A stretch of 45,467 nucleotides of DNA from Janthinobacterium rivuli (GCF_009208735.1 NZ_WFLJ01000031.1:1-45467); one strand, 5' to 3'; counted from the first letter of the stretch, positions 16,502 through 25,697 are shown. A program made the numbers and translations. Notes: generated from the sequence alone by a model not told the origin.

Positions 16502-16726
16502 GGGGTGTCCTGTGTGATTGGGGTTGCGGCAGCGATTTTACCACCGCGCGCCCGTCCATTTGCAGCCATGCAACAGCGCAGGACGCAACGGCGGGCGGCG
16601 CACACATGATCCCTACAATCCTGCCCCGCCAAACACAATTTTCTTTACAATGCCGTAAAACGCACACTATTCAGCAATTTTCAGGCCATCAGACCGAGCG
16701 GTTCTGTTTTTGCGGCGCGGGCGGTA

Positions 16727-16756
16727 TTGCCTGCGCTGGCTGATTAAGTGTATAAG
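16727..16756 (+). promoter_or_regulatory. Candidate sigma-70 promoter for yicC
   Basis: TTGCCT (16727-16732), 18-bp spacer, TATAAG (16751-16756), about 33 bp before the chosen yicC start. The rest of the rph-yicC gap (16502-16726) shows no other clear element, apart from a TTTACAAT stretch near 16641-16650. Confidence 0.4.
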
Positions 16757-16788
16757 TGACTGTATACAAGACCAAATCGGGGAATCCT

Positions 16789-17694
16789 TTGAGCATTTCA
16801 AGCATGACAGGCTACGCGGTTGCCACCAGCGAAGGTGCTGCAGGCACACTGACAATTGAAATCAAGAGCGTCAACTCGCGCTTTCTCGACCTGCAATTCC
16901 GGATCAACGACGATCTGCGGGCGCTGGAGCCCGACTTGCGCGCCGCCGTCATGTCCGCCATCACGCGCGGCAAAGTCGAGGTACGCCTGAGCTTTGGCCG
17001 CAAGGCCGCTACTGCTGGCACGCAGGCGCTGAACCTGCCCCTGCTGACCGAGCTGGCGCGCCTGCAAAACGAAGTGGGCCAGCATTTTGTCTCCGCCCCC
17101 GTCATGACGGTGGCTGAACTGCTGCGCTGGCCTGGCGTCATCGAAGAGGCGCAAGTGGGGCAAGAGTCCTTGCAGGCGGACGTGGGCGCGCTGACCCGCC
17201 GCACCGTGGCCGCCTTCGTCGACAGCCGCAAGCGCGAAGGCGCGGCGCTCGAAGCGGTGCTGGTGTCGCGCATCGAAGCGATGGAAGCCATCGTCAAGCG
17301 CATCACGCCCTTGATTCCGCAAGTGGTGGCGGCCTTCCAGCAAAAAGCCATCGAGCGCATGCAGGATGCGCTGGGCCTGGCCAGCCAGGGCTCGAATTCG
17401 GCCCTGTCGCGCCAGGACGCCATGGAGCGCATCCGCCAGGAAGTCATCCTGTACGGCATCCGCATCGACGTCTCGGAAGAACTGGCGCGCCTGTCGGCCC
17501 ACCTGGGCGAAACGCGCCACATCCTCACCAAGGGCGGGCAAGTGGGCAAGCGCCTCGACTTCATGATGCAGGAACTGAACCGCGAAGCCAACACGCTGGG
17601 CGCCAAGGCGTCCGTCAAGGAACTGGCCGACGCGTCGATGGACTTGAAGCTGCTGATCGAGCAGATGCGCGAACAAGTGCAAAACCTGGAATAA
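16789..17694 (+). CDS. yicC: YicC/YloC family endoribonuclease
   Basis: 301 residues if started at TTG 16789, which gives (M)SISSMTGYA, the normal family N-terminus, and has GGGGA 5 nt upstream. GTG 16756 is in frame but would add 11 unconserved residues and overlap the putative -10 box. ATG 16804 would cut into SMTGYA. The N-terminal YicC domain (VNSRFLDLQFRIN) and the C-terminal DUF1732 signature (GKRLDFMMQELNREANTL) are both present. YicC-type proteins cleave RNA and have been linked to small-RNA decay. It starts the plus-strand run yicC, a small exported protein, gmk, rpoZ, spoT. Confidence 0.92.
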   Translation: MSISSMTGYAVATSEGAAGTLTIEIKSVNSRFLDLQFRINDDLRALEPDLRAAVMSAITRGKVEVRLSFGRKAATAGTQALNLPLLTELARLQNEVGQHFVSAPVMTVAELLRWPGVIEEAQVGQESLQADVGALTRRTVAAFVDSRKREGAALEAVLVSRIEAMEAIVKRITPLIPQVVAAFQQKAIERMQDALGLASQGSNSALSRQDAMERIRQEVILYGIRIDVSEELARLSAHLGETRHILTKGGQVGKRLDFMMQELNREANTLGAKASVKELADASMDLKLLIEQMREQVQNLE

Positions 17695-17697
17695 GCG

Positions 17698-18027
17698 ATG
17701 GCCGCGCCACGTCCATGGATGCTCGGCGCCGCCGTGCTGGCCCTGCTGGCGGCCGGCGCGCAGGCGCAAACGGCGCCGCAGCAGCCGTCGCCGTATGCGA
17801 TCGACAGTTGCGCGTCCGGCTGCTTCGTCCTCAAGGAACGGGGCGCCGCCATCTACACGGGCGCCGACGCGGCGTCCTACCGGATCTGCTCGCGCAGCAG
17901 CCTGGGCGCGGAAGTGTCGGTCGACAGCACGGTCGTACGCATCAACAACCGCGACTGCACCGACGTGAACGGGCGCGCCATCGTCCTCACCGCGGGCGAA
18001 ATCGCGCTGGGACGGCTGCCCCGCTGA
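17698..18027 (+). CDS. Small exported Cys-containing protein of unknown function
   Basis: 109 residues, 3 bp after the yicC stop and so probably translationally coupled. It has a signal peptide ending near AGAQAQ (residues 1-24). The ~85-residue mature part has four cysteines (DSCASGCF, RICSRS, RDCTDV) that could form two disulphides in the periplasm. No family recognised. The coupling to a cytosolic RNase gene is odd and may be only positional. Confidence 0.65.
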   Translation: MAAPRPWMLGAAVLALLAAGAQAQTAPQQPSPYAIDSCASGCFVLKERGAAIYTGADAASYRICSRSSLGAEVSVDSTVVRINNRDCTDVNGRAIVLTAGEIALGRLPR

Positions 18028-18071
18028 AACCTGACGGGCCAGTTTGCTTTTTGTCACGCCACGGACAGGGG

Positions 18072-18101
18072 TTGGCTCGACGCCTTGCCTCTTGGTAAAA
18101 T
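18072..18101 (+). promoter_or_regulatory. Candidate sigma-70 promoter for gmk
   Basis: TTGGCT (18072-18077), 18-bp spacer, TAAAAT (18096-18101), about 63 bp before the gmk start. Would allow gmk-rpoZ-spoT to be expressed apart from yicC. Confidence 0.45.
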
Positions 18102-18164
18102 ACGTCTTTGGGCGATATTTGCCTGGGCAAAAACGCCACCCCTACAGAATATGGAAAACACCGC

Positions 18165-18803
18165 ATGAGCCACCCTACCGCCTTCTCCGGCAGCCTGTTC
18201 GTGGTCGCCGCGCCCTCTGGCGCCGGCAAATCGACACTGGTCAATGCATTGCTGGCGCAAGAGCCCGGCATTAAATTGTCGATCTCGACCACCACGCGCG
18301 CCCCGCGTCCGGGCGAGCAGCATGGCCGCGAGTACTACTTCACGACGGCGGAAGACTTTATCGCGCGCGCCGACCAGGGCGAGTTCCTGGAATGGGCGGA
18401 AGTGCATGGCAATTACTACGGCACCTCGCGCATCATGGTGGAACAGCAAATGCTGGCCGGCACCGATATCCTGCTGGAAATCGACTGGCAAGGCGCGCGC
18501 CAGGTGCGCAAGCAATTCCCCCGCGCGGCCGGCATTTTCATCCTGCCGCCGTCGATCGACGCGCTGGAAGAACGCTTGAACAAGCGCGGCCAGGACGAGC
18601 CGCACGTGATCACGCGCCGCCTGCTGGCGGCCGGCGGCGAAATCGCACACGCTCCCGAGTTCGAGTATGTTATTATCAATGAAGAGTTTACGGTCGCTTT
18701 GTCCGAACTGAGCGCGATCGTGAGAGCGGCCCGTTGCCGGTTTGCGCAACAAGCGGCCCGCAACGCATCGCTATTCGCCCAGCTGGGCCTGCACGCAGAG
18801 TAA
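18165..18803 (+). CDS. gmk: Guanylate kinase
   Basis: 212 residues from ATG 18165 (GGAAAA upstream). It phosphorylates GMP/dGMP to GDP/dGDP. P-loop APSGAGKST at residues 16-24, STTTRAPRPGEQHGREYYF (GMP binding), and FLEWAEVHGNYYGT are all standard. The frame opens earlier at 18108 but ATG 18165 matches family length. It heads the conserved gmk-rpoZ-spoT cluster, linking GTP supply, RNA polymerase omega and (p)ppGpp. Confidence 0.97.
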   Translation: MSHPTAFSGSLFVVAAPSGAGKSTLVNALLAQEPGIKLSISTTTRAPRPGEQHGREYYFTTAEDFIARADQGEFLEWAEVHGNYYGTSRIMVEQQMLAGTDILLEIDWQGARQVRKQFPRAAGIFILPPSIDALEERLNKRGQDEPHVITRRLLAAGGEIAHAPEFEYVIINEEFTVALSELSAIVRAARCRFAQQAARNASLFAQLGLHAE

Positions 18804-18862
18804 TTCGTCTGCACGCCAGTTCACACAGCGCCACGCACCACGCATAAAATTTAGGAGTTACT

Positions 18863-19066
18863 ATGGCCCGTATCACAATCGAAGATTGCCTGAAGCAGAT
18901 CCCTAACCGTTTCCAGCTGACCCTGGCTGCGACTTATCGCGCACGCCAGTTGTTGCAAGGCCACACCCCTAAGGTGGAAGCCAAGGACAAGCCTACCGTT
19001 GTCGCACTGCGTGAAATCGCTGCCGGTAAAGTCGGCATCGAAATGCTGAAAAAGGTCCCGATGTAA
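18863..19066 (+). CDS. rpoZ: RNA polymerase omega subunit
   Basis: 67 residues, typical for betaproteobacteria. MARITIEDCLKQIPNRFQL and ATYRARQL are the conserved omega N-terminus and core helix. Good Shine-Dalgarno (TAGGAG). Omega helps RNA polymerase assembly and forms part of a ppGpp site; the spoT gene follows by 82 bp. Confidence 0.97.
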   Translation: MARITIEDCLKQIPNRFQLTLAATYRARQLLQGHTPKVEAKDKPTVVALREIAAGKVGIEMLKKVPM

Positions 19067-19148
19067 GTGGGAACCCGCGTGCCGGAACAGTGCTGACCCC
19101 TGGTTCTACCGTATCCTTTATTCACACTGTGAAGCAACGCGACGTTTT

Positions 19149-21431
19149 ATGAGTCTGACCCCAGCCGACACGACTTCCGCAGCACTGCCGCCCCTGGCCT
19201 CGCGCCAGGCGGCAAAATCGCAGGGCGCTTCCGCGTCCGGCGTCGGCACGTCCGGCAGCAACATCCCCGCAGCACCGCCAGCGCCCGCCCTCGGCGTGGC
19301 CTCCGTCAGCCACCTGGCCGAGAAGCTGGCCGAATACCTGTCTCCCGCCGACCTGAAGAAAGTCAAGGAAGCCTACCGCTTCTCCGACGAAATGCACCTG
19401 GGCCAGATGCGCCGCTCGGGCGAGCCCTACATCTCGCACCCGATCGCCGTCGCGGAAATCTGCGCCGACTGGAAGCTCGACGCGCAAGCCATCATGGCCG
19501 CCCTGCTGCACGACGTCATGGAAGACCAGGACGTCAAGAAGGAGGAGTTGATCGAGCGCTTCGGCGCGCCCGTGGCGCACCTGGTCGACGGCCTGTCGAA
19601 GCTGGAAAAGATCGAATTCCAGAGCCAGATCGAAGCGCAGGCGGAAAACTTCCGCAAGATGCTGCTGGCCATGGCGTCCGACGTGCGCGTGATCCTGATC
19701 AAGCTGGCCGACCGCCTGCACAATATGCGCACCCTGGACTTCATGACGGCGGCGAAAAAACGCCGCATCGCCAGCGAGACCATGGAAGTGTACGTGCCGA
19801 TCGCGCACCGCCTCGGCCTGAACAACATCTACCACGAGCTGCAGGATCTGTCGTTCTCGCACCTGTACCCGATGCGCTACCGCACCCTGGCGAAAGCCGT
19901 CAAGGCGGCGCGCGGCAACCGGCGCGAAGTGGTCAACAAGATCATGGAAGCGGTGAAAAGCACCTTGTCCATGGCCGAACTCGAGGCCGACGTCACGGGC
20001 CGCGAAAAGACCCTGTACGACATCTATAAAAAGATGCGCAGCAAGCATTTGTCGTTCTCGCAAGTGCTGGACGTGTACGGTTTCCGCGTGGTGGTGGGCA
20101 GCTTTGCCGACTGTTACGTGACCCTGGGCACCCTGCACAGCCTGTACAAGCCCATGCCGGGCAAGTTCAAGGATTACATCGCGATCCGCAAGCTGAACGG
20201 CTACCAGTCACTGCACACGACCGTCATCGGCCCGTACGGCACGCCCGTCGAATTCCAGATCCGCACGCAGGAAATGCACCGCACGGCCGAATCGGGCGTG
20301 GCGGCGCACTGGCTGTACAAGAGCGGCGAATCGAACCCGTCCGACCTGCAGCAGCGCACGCATGCGTGGCTGCAATCCTTGCTCGACATCCAGCAGCAGA
20401 CGGGCGACTCGGCCGAGTTCCTCGAACACGTCAAGGTCGACCTGTTCCCCGACTCCGTCTACGTGTTCACGCCGAAGTCGAAGATCATCGCCCTGCCGCG
20501 CGGCGCCACGGCCATCGACTTCGCCTACTCGATCCACACGGGCATCGGCGACCAGACCGTGGCCGTCAAGATCAACAACGAAACCTCGCCGCTGCGCACC
20601 GAGCTGCACAACGGCGACATCGTGGAAATCATCACCGATTCCTCGTCGCGCCCCAGCCCGACGTGGCTGTCGTTCGTACGCACCGGCAAGGCCCGTTCGG
20701 CCATCCGCCACCATTTGCGCACGATCAACCTGCCTGAATCGATCGCCCTGGGCCAGCAACTGCTGTCGCAGGCGCTGCATACCCTGAACATCGACGCCGA
20801 CCTGCCGGCGCCCCTGGTGGAACGCCTGCTGAACGAGTCGAGCGCCAATTCCATGGACGAGCTGTACGCGGACATCGGCATCGGCAAGCGCATGGCCACC
20901 CTGGTGGCGCGCCACATCTTTGGCCTGATCGGCGGCGAAGCGGCCAGCATGCCGGTGGAGCACAATAGCGGCAGCGAGCTCGACCCCGTCACCATCTGCG
21001 GCAGCGAAGGCGTCTCGGTACAGCTGGCGCCATGCTGCCTGCCGATTCCCGGCGACCAGATCATCGGCCAGCTGCGCCGCGACCAGGGGCTGCTGGTGCA
21101 CACGAGCGACTGCTCGCAAGCCAAGCGCCAGCGCGCCAAGGAACCGGACCGCTGGATCGCCGTGCGCTGGGGAACCGAACTGAACCGCCGCTTCGACTGC
21201 CGCATCAAGGTACTGATCAACAGCGAACGGGGCATCCTGGCGAGAGTCGCCGCCGAAATCGGCGAGTCCGACGCCAACATCATCTACGTGGGCATGGACG
21301 AAGACAAGGACAACGTCCTCGACCAGCTGCGCTTCACCGTGCAGGTGAAAGACCGCGTCCACCTGGCCGCCCTGCTGCGCAATGTGCGCCGCGTCGCCGG
21401 GGTCAATCGGATATTGCGCGAGCGCAACTAA
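19149..21431 (+). CDS. spoT: Bifunctional (p)ppGpp synthetase/hydrolase SpoT
   Basis: 760 residues. Order: a ~50-residue Ala/Pro-rich leader; HD hydrolase domain with ALLHDVMEDQD (His and Asp near 121-122, Glu-Asp 125-126); synthetase domain with GKFKDYIAIRKLNGYQSLHTT and EFQIRTQEMHR; TGS domain (FTPKSKIIALPRGATAIDFAY); a conserved Cys-rich patch (LAPCCLPIPGD); and a C-terminal ACT domain ending ILRERN. The HD residues are intact, so hydrolysis is expected; this is the stringent-response regulator next to rpoZ. ATG 19149 lies close after rpoZ. Confidence 0.96.
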   Translation: MSLTPADTTSAALPPLASRQAAKSQGASASGVGTSGSNIPAAPPAPALGVASVSHLAEKLAEYLSPADLKKVKEAYRFSDEMHLGQMRRSGEPYISHPIAVAEICADWKLDAQAIMAALLHDVMEDQDVKKEELIERFGAPVAHLVDGLSKLEKIEFQSQIEAQAENFRKMLLAMASDVRVILIKLADRLHNMRTLDFMTAAKKRRIASETMEVYVPIAHRLGLNNIYHELQDLSFSHLYPMRYRTLAKAVKAARGNRREVVNKIMEAVKSTLSMAELEADVTGREKTLYDIYKKMRSKHLSFSQVLDVYGFRVVVGSFADCYVTLGTLHSLYKPMPGKFKDYIAIRKLNGYQSLHTTVIGPYGTPVEFQIRTQEMHRTAESGVAAHWLYKSGESNPSDLQQRTHAWLQSLLDIQQQTGDSAEFLEHVKVDLFPDSVYVFTPKSKIIALPRGATAIDFAYSIHTGIGDQTVAVKINNETSPLRTELHNGDIVEIITDSSSRPSPTWLSFVRTGKARSAIRHHLRTINLPESIALGQQLLSQALHTLNIDADLPAPLVERLLNESSANSMDELYADIGIGKRMATLVARHIFGLIGGEAASMPVEHNSGSELDPVTICGSEGVSVQLAPCCLPIPGDQIIGQLRRDQGLLVHTSDCSQAKRQRAKEPDRWIAVRWGTELNRRFDCRIKVLINSERGILARVAAEIGESDANIIYVGMDEDKDNVLDQLRFTVQVKDRVHLAALLRNVRRVAGVNRILRERN

Positions 21432-21432
21432 C

Positions 21433-21513
21433 CCCAAAACGAAGACTGGGGTCGGACCCTGAGGGGGAATACGTCCCAGTGGGACGTATTCCGATCGCGG
21501 CGCGACCGACCCC
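21433..21513. repeat. REP-type palindromic element next to RAYT
   Basis: An outer inverted repeat GGGGTCGG (21448-21455) / CCGACCCC (21506-21513) encloses a perfect stem GGAATACGTCCC, loop AGT, GGGACGTATTCC (21466-21492). The leading stretch CCCAAAACGAAGACTGGGG continuing into TCGGACCCT recurs as reverse complement at 35828-35855. It sits between spoT and the convergent RAYT gene and could also act as a terminator. Confidence 0.75.
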
Positions 21514-21518
21514 GGCCT

Positions 21519-22160
21519 TTACGCTTTACGGGTTTGCAGTTCCCTCACGAATTCGGCACTGCCAACCGCCGCATTGCCACGGCTGGCGACACGCAATGCC
21601 TGGAGCGCCGCTTCCTCATCAACATTAAATAAAGCAGCATAGGCCTGCTGCCGCTCACCTTGGTTGTTACCCATGCTTAAATAAAGTGGGTGTGGATGTA
21701 CCAAGACATCATCCCGCCCTTCCGCATTGCAACGATAGCTGGACCACCGATAATGTCCCGGATAGCGCACCATGCCGGCACGCACGGGATTAAGCTCAAT
21801 GTAACGCTGGCATACCAACAGATAGTTCACGTCCTGTACCACACAGGACTTATAGCGTCCATCCCACAGCGGTCCGCTGCGATGGCGACGCCAGTTAATA
21901 TAATGTGCGTACTCCTGCCCTACAGCCTTCATCATGCGCGAGACGGATAAAACACTATCTGCGGACAGCAACAAATGCACATGATTCGTCATCAGCACAT
22001 AGGCATGCAGCGCGCAGCCTTGCGTACGCGAGTGTCGTTGTAATTGTTGCAGATACCAGAGAAAATCGGCGGGTTCAAAGAAGCAGACTTGCCTGTCCGC
22101 CCCACGCTGAACCACATGCAAGGGCATACCCGGCAGAAAAAGGCGTTGGACGCGGGCCAA
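21519..22160 (-). CDS. REP-associated tyrosine transposase (RAYT, Y1_Tnp/IS200-like)
   Basis: 213 residues. The HUH motif is plain (VLMTNHVHLLLS near residue 58) and the catalytic Tyr is in QRYIELNPVRAGMV. N-terminus PGMPLHVVQRGADRQVCFF and the LWDGRYKSCVV segment are family-typical. RAYTs are single-copy, chromosome-resident relatives of IS200 transposases that act on REP palindromes; one lies 6 bp downstream of this gene and a related one at 35781. No flanking IS ends are seen, as expected for a RAYT. Confidence 0.9.
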   Translation of the reverse strand: MARVQRLFLPGMPLHVVQRGADRQVCFFEPADFLWYLQQLQRHSRTQGCALHAYVLMTNHVHLLLSADSVLSVSRMMKAVGQEYAHYINWRRHRSGPLWDGRYKSCVVQDVNYLLVCQRYIELNPVRAGMVRYPGHYRWSSYRCNAEGRDDVLVHPHPLYLSMGNNQGERQQAYAALFNVDEEAALQALRVASRGNAAVGSAEFVRELQTRKA

Positions 22161-22195
22161 GGCCGCTCTCCCGTAAAGAAAAGTCCCAGCGTGAC

Positions 22196-22232
22196 AGGCT
22201 TGCCTGGACTAACCCTGCGTCAACGCAAGCCT
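22196..22232. repeat. Inverted repeat at the greB 3' end
   Basis: AGGCTTGC (22196-22203) and GCAAGCCT (22225-22232) form a perfect 8-bp stem with a 21-nt loop, just after the greB stop. No T tract on the greB strand; possible weak terminator. Confidence 0.35.
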
Positions 22233-22797
22233 ACCCCTCCCCCGGCGCCGGATACGTCACTTCCAGCAATTCCAGTTCCTGCTCGCCCAGCGGCGTGTTG
22301 AGGGTGATGACGTCGCCTTCGCGCGCCTTGGTGATGGTGCGGGCCATGGGCGAGACCCAGCTGATCTTGCCGTTCAAGGGGTCGAATTCATCGATGCCGA
22401 CGATGGTGATGGTGTGCGTTTCGCCGTCGCCCGTGCGGTAGGTTACCGTGGCGCCGAAAAACACCTGGTCGTTGCCATGGTGCACGCTGGGGTCGACGAT
22501 GGCGGCCAGATCCATGCGCTTGGTGAGGAAGCGGATGCGGCGGTCGATTTCGCGCAGGCGCCGCTTGCCGTAGATATAGTCGCCATTTTCCGAACGGTCG
22601 CCATTCGACGCCGCCCAATGCACGATGCGCACCACTTCCGGACGGTCGACGTCGATCAGCTGCAGCAGCTCCTCCTTGATGCGCTGGTAACCGGCCGGCG
22701 TGATGTAGTTCTTGGCGCCGGCGGGAATGGCCAGCGCCAGCGCGGCGGCCTCTTCATCGTCGTCGTTGTCGGATTCTTTTACAAAGGCTTTATTCAT
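22231..22797 (-). CDS. greB: Transcription elongation factor GreB
   Basis: 188 residues from ATG 22797. GreB rescues backtracked RNA polymerase by stimulating transcript cleavage. The coiled coil carries the tip acidic residues in NGDRSENGDYIYGKRRLREIDRR (positions about 60-82), and the FKBP-like domain has VFFGATVTYR, ISWVSPMARTI and a C-terminal LLEVTYP. GreB rather than GreA because of length and the basic patch. An acidic N-terminal stretch (SDNDDDEEAAA) precedes it. The open frame upstream of ATG 22797 is unconserved. Confidence 0.93.
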   Translation of the reverse strand: MNKAFVKESDNDDDEEAAALALAIPAGAKNYITPAGYQRIKEELLQLIDVDRPEVVRIVHWAASNGDRSENGDYIYGKRRLREIDRRIRFLTKRMDLAAIVDPSVHHGNDQVFFGATVTYRTGDGETHTITIVGIDEFDPLNGKISWVSPMARTITKAREGDVITLNTPLGEQELELLEVTYPAPGEG

Positions 22798-22912
22798 CCG
22801 CCTATTGTAGCCCCGCCACGGCGCCGCAGGCACACGGGAGGCGGGGGCAAACGGGCTTTTTTGACGTATCATCGTGGCAATCGCGGCAAACCTGCGCCGC
22901 ACACGGAGACGG

Positions 22913-23500
22913 ATGAAAAAATTCTACAGAGTCAGGCGCTGGCTGTTCGCGCCGCTGGTCTACCTGGCCGCCATCTTCCTGCTGATCGAGGAATGGCTGT
23001 GGGCGACCGGGGCGCGCATCATGCAGGTGGTGGCGCAATTTCCGCCCCTGCATGCGCTCGAAGCGTGGATCAAGCGCCTGCCGCCGTACTGGGCGCTGGC
23101 CATCTTCATGCTGCCGGCCGTGCTGCTGTTTCCCGTCAAGCTGCTGGCCCTGCTGGCGATCGCGCGCGGCCATGCATTTTCCGGCATCGGCGTGATCATC
23201 ATCGCCAAGCTGGGCGGCGCGGCCGCCGTCGCGCGCCTGTATTCGCTGACGCGCCCCACCCTGCTCAGTTTGCCGTGGTTTGCGCGCTGGCATGGCTTGT
23301 TCATGGAAACCAAGGACCGCTGGATCGCCCGCCTGCGCGCCACGCGCCCATGGCGCCGCGTCAGCCGCCTGTCGGCCGCGCTGGGCCGCGCCCGCCGCGC
23401 CTGGTGGCAACGCTTGCGCAAGGGCACGCCAGGGCGCCATAATTCCCGTCCAGCAAGGGTGCTGCGCCGCTTCGCCGCCTTCTGGCGCGCCCGCCGCTGA
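22913..23500 (+). CDS. Small integral membrane protein of unknown function
   Basis: 195 residues from ATG 22913 behind GGAG. Two or three hydrophobic segments (about residues 10-28, 60-85 and 90-110) are followed by a strongly basic Arg/Trp-rich C-terminal tail (RRAWWQRLRKG, ending FWRARR). No family recognised with certainty. Its stop overlaps the first possible start of the sensor kinase gene (TGATG), so the two are co-transcribed, but the function cannot be deduced. Confidence 0.75.
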   Translation: MKKFYRVRRWLFAPLVYLAAIFLLIEEWLWATGARIMQVVAQFPPLHALEAWIKRLPPYWALAIFMLPAVLLFPVKLLALLAIARGHAFSGIGVIIIAKLGGAAAVARLYSLTRPTLLSLPWFARWHGLFMETKDRWIARLRATRPWRRVSRLSAALGRARRAWWQRLRKGTPGRHNSRPARVLRRFAAFWRARR

Positions 23501-23517
23501 TGAAAAAAGGTTACTCC

Positions 23518-25026
23518 ATGCACGACACTCCCCGGTTGGCGCCCGCCCTGCGCGCGGCGGCGCCGGAAATCTACCTGTACGACGCGGCCAGCTTGCAATT
23601 GCTCGATGCCAACGATGCCGCCTGCGACAACTTGCAATATGCACGCAAGCAATTGCTGGCGATGACGCCCTTCACCCTCGCGCCGCAGCTCGACGCGCAG
23701 CAACTGGCCGCCGTGCTGGCGACCCTGGACGACAGCATCGGCGCGCAAGCCCTGCTGCACGTGCAGCAGCGCCGTCGCGACGGCAGCCTGTATTCGCTCA
23801 GCCTGCACCTGTCGCGCGCCAGCCGCCAGGGGCGCGCCCTGCTGCTGGCCGAAGGCGAAGACTTGCGCACGCCGCAGGCGACGGCCGCCGCCCTGGCGCA
23901 GGTGCAGTCGCGCTTCAACGCCATCGTCTCGAATACGCCGGGCCTGGTGTACCAGTTCTGCCTGCATGCGGACGGACGCGCCGCCTTCCCCTACCTGAGC
24001 GACGGTTGCCAGGCCCTACTGGGCCTGAGCCCGGCACAGCTGCACGCGCGCCCGGAACTGTTTTACCAGTTGATCCTGGCCGACGACCGCGTCTCGTATC
24101 TGGAATCGATGCAGGCATCAAAAAGCGCCTTGTGGAGCTGGAACTGGGAAGGCCGCATCTGGATCGATGCCTGGAAGGACGTCAAATGGATCAACCTGCG
24201 CTCCACGCCGCGCGCGCTGGCCGACGGCACGGTGCAGTGGGAAGGCATCATGACGAATATCACGGAAAGCCGGCTCGAGCAGAGCGAAGTGCGCCAGTCG
24301 CGCGCCCGCCTGGCCGAGCTGACCGCGCACATCGACAAGGTCAAGGAACACGAACGCACGCGCCTGGCGCGCGAATTGCACGATGACCTGGGCGGCAATC
24401 TGACGGCCATCAAGATGGCGCTGGCCATGCTGGCGCGCCGCTTGCCACCGGAAGATACGCTGCTGCAGGAAAAGGCCGACTATGTCGATGCCCTGGTCGA
24501 CCGCAGCATTGACGCCGTGCACCGCATTTCGCTGGACTTGCGCCCTTCCATGCTGGACCTGGGCCTGGTCGCCGCGCTGGACTGGCAAGTGAAGGAATTC
24601 GCGCGCCAGGCCGGCATCGCATGCCAGTTCGTCTCGAACCGCCAGCATATCGAACTGGAACTGGACCAGGCGACCAGCCTGTTCCGCATCGCCCAGGAAG
24701 CGCTGACGAACATCGCCAAGCATGCGCAGGCGAGCAAGGTCAGCGTGCGCCTGGCCCGCCAGCGCCAGCATCTGCGCCTGACCATCGCCGACAACGGCGT
24801 CGGCATGCGCCTGTCCGACCGCGCCAAGCCGCAATCGTTCGGCATCCGCGGCATGGCCGAACGGGCCAGCGCGCTGGGCGGCACCCTGAGCCTGATGGAC
24901 GGGCCGGACGGCGGCACCATCCTCAGCATAAAAATCCGGCTGACCACGCCACGAGAGGCGATAATAGCGGCTGCAGCCAGTGCGCCCGCGCACAGCGGGC
25001 CGCCGCCAGAAGCGGCCAGTGGGTGA
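23518..25026 (+). CDS. PAS-containing sensor histidine kinase (NarX/HisKA_3 type)
   Basis: 502 residues from ATG 23518, which has AAAAAAGG seven bases upstream; ATG 23500 in frame would add six residues. Two PAS-like sensor regions (about 10-115 and 130-250, the second ending TVQWEGIMTNITE) precede HisKA_3 with ARELHDDLGGNLTAIKMAL (phosphorylated His near 288). The HATPase domain has N-box EALTNIAKHA, G-box DNGVGM and FGIRGMAERA. No transmembrane helix, so a cytosolic signal is likely. Its partner is the NarL-type regulator 23 bp downstream. Confidence 0.92.
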   Translation: MHDTPRLAPALRAAAPEIYLYDAASLQLLDANDAACDNLQYARKQLLAMTPFTLAPQLDAQQLAAVLATLDDSIGAQALLHVQQRRRDGSLYSLSLHLSRASRQGRALLLAEGEDLRTPQATAAALAQVQSRFNAIVSNTPGLVYQFCLHADGRAAFPYLSDGCQALLGLSPAQLHARPELFYQLILADDRVSYLESMQASKSALWSWNWEGRIWIDAWKDVKWINLRSTPRALADGTVQWEGIMTNITESRLEQSEVRQSRARLAELTAHIDKVKEHERTRLARELHDDLGGNLTAIKMALAMLARRLPPEDTLLQEKADYVDALVDRSIDAVHRISLDLRPSMLDLGLVAALDWQVKEFARQAGIACQFVSNRQHIELELDQATSLFRIAQEALTNIAKHAQASKVSVRLARQRQHLRLTIADNGVGMRLSDRAKPQSFGIRGMAERASALGGTLSLMDGPDGGTILSIKIRLTTPREAIIAAAASAPAHSGPPPEAASG

Positions 25027-25049
25027 ATTAGATAGGAAACAACGCAGTC

Positions 25050-25697
25050 ATGAAAGAAAAAGCCACCATCCGGGTATTCATCGCCGACGATCACGCGATC
25101 GTGCGCGAGGGCTTGAAGCAAATCCTCGCCGATACGAAGGACATCATCGTGGCCGGCGAGGCCGAAAATGGCCACGACGCCATCAAGCTGTTCCGCGGCT
25201 CGAAATGCCAGGTGTTGCTGCTCGACATCTCCCTGCCCGACCGCAGCGGCATCGAAGTGCTCAAGCAGATCAAGAAGGAAAAGCCGGAACTGGCCGTGCT
25301 GATGCTGTCCATGCACCGCGAAGATCAGTACGCCATCCGCTCGCTCAAGGCGGGCGCGGCCGGCTACCTGACGAAACAGAGCGCGCCGCGCGAGCTGGTC
25401 ACGGCCATCCGCCAGGTGGCGCAGGGATTGAAATACATCAGCGCTTCGCTGGCGCAGGAACTGGCCAACACGGTGGGCGAAGACCACGAAACGGCCTTGC
25501 ACGACACCTTGTCGGACCGCGAATACCAGACCCTGGTGATGATCGCCTCGGGCAAGGCCGTGGGCGCCATCGCCGAAGAGCTGAAATTGTCCGTGAAAAC
25601 CGTCAGCGAATACCGCGCCCGCCTGCTGGTCAAGATGAAACTCAAGAACAGCGCCGAACTGACGCATTACGCCATCCGCAACCAGCTGGTGGATTGA
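25050..25697 (+). CDS. NarL/FixJ-family response regulator
   Basis: 215 residues. Receiver domain with the acidic pair ADD (12-14), phospho-acceptor Asp59 (LLLDISLPDRSG), Ser/Lys switch residues (LMLSMHRED, GYLTKQ). C-terminal LuxR-type helix-turn-helix (LSDREYQTLVMIASGKAVGAIAEELKLS at about 155-182). Target genes unknown; location just before the diguanylate cyclase and flagellin makes a motility role attractive but unproven. Confidence 0.94.
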   Translation: MKEKATIRVFIADDHAIVREGLKQILADTKDIIVAGEAENGHDAIKLFRGSKCQVLLLDISLPDRSGIEVLKQIKKEKPELAVLMLSMHREDQYAIRSLKAGAAGYLTKQSAPRELVTAIRQVAQGLKYISASLAQELANTVGEDHETALHDTLSDREYQTLVMIASGKAVGAIAEELKLSVKTVSEYRARLLVKMKLKNSAELTHYAIRNQLVD

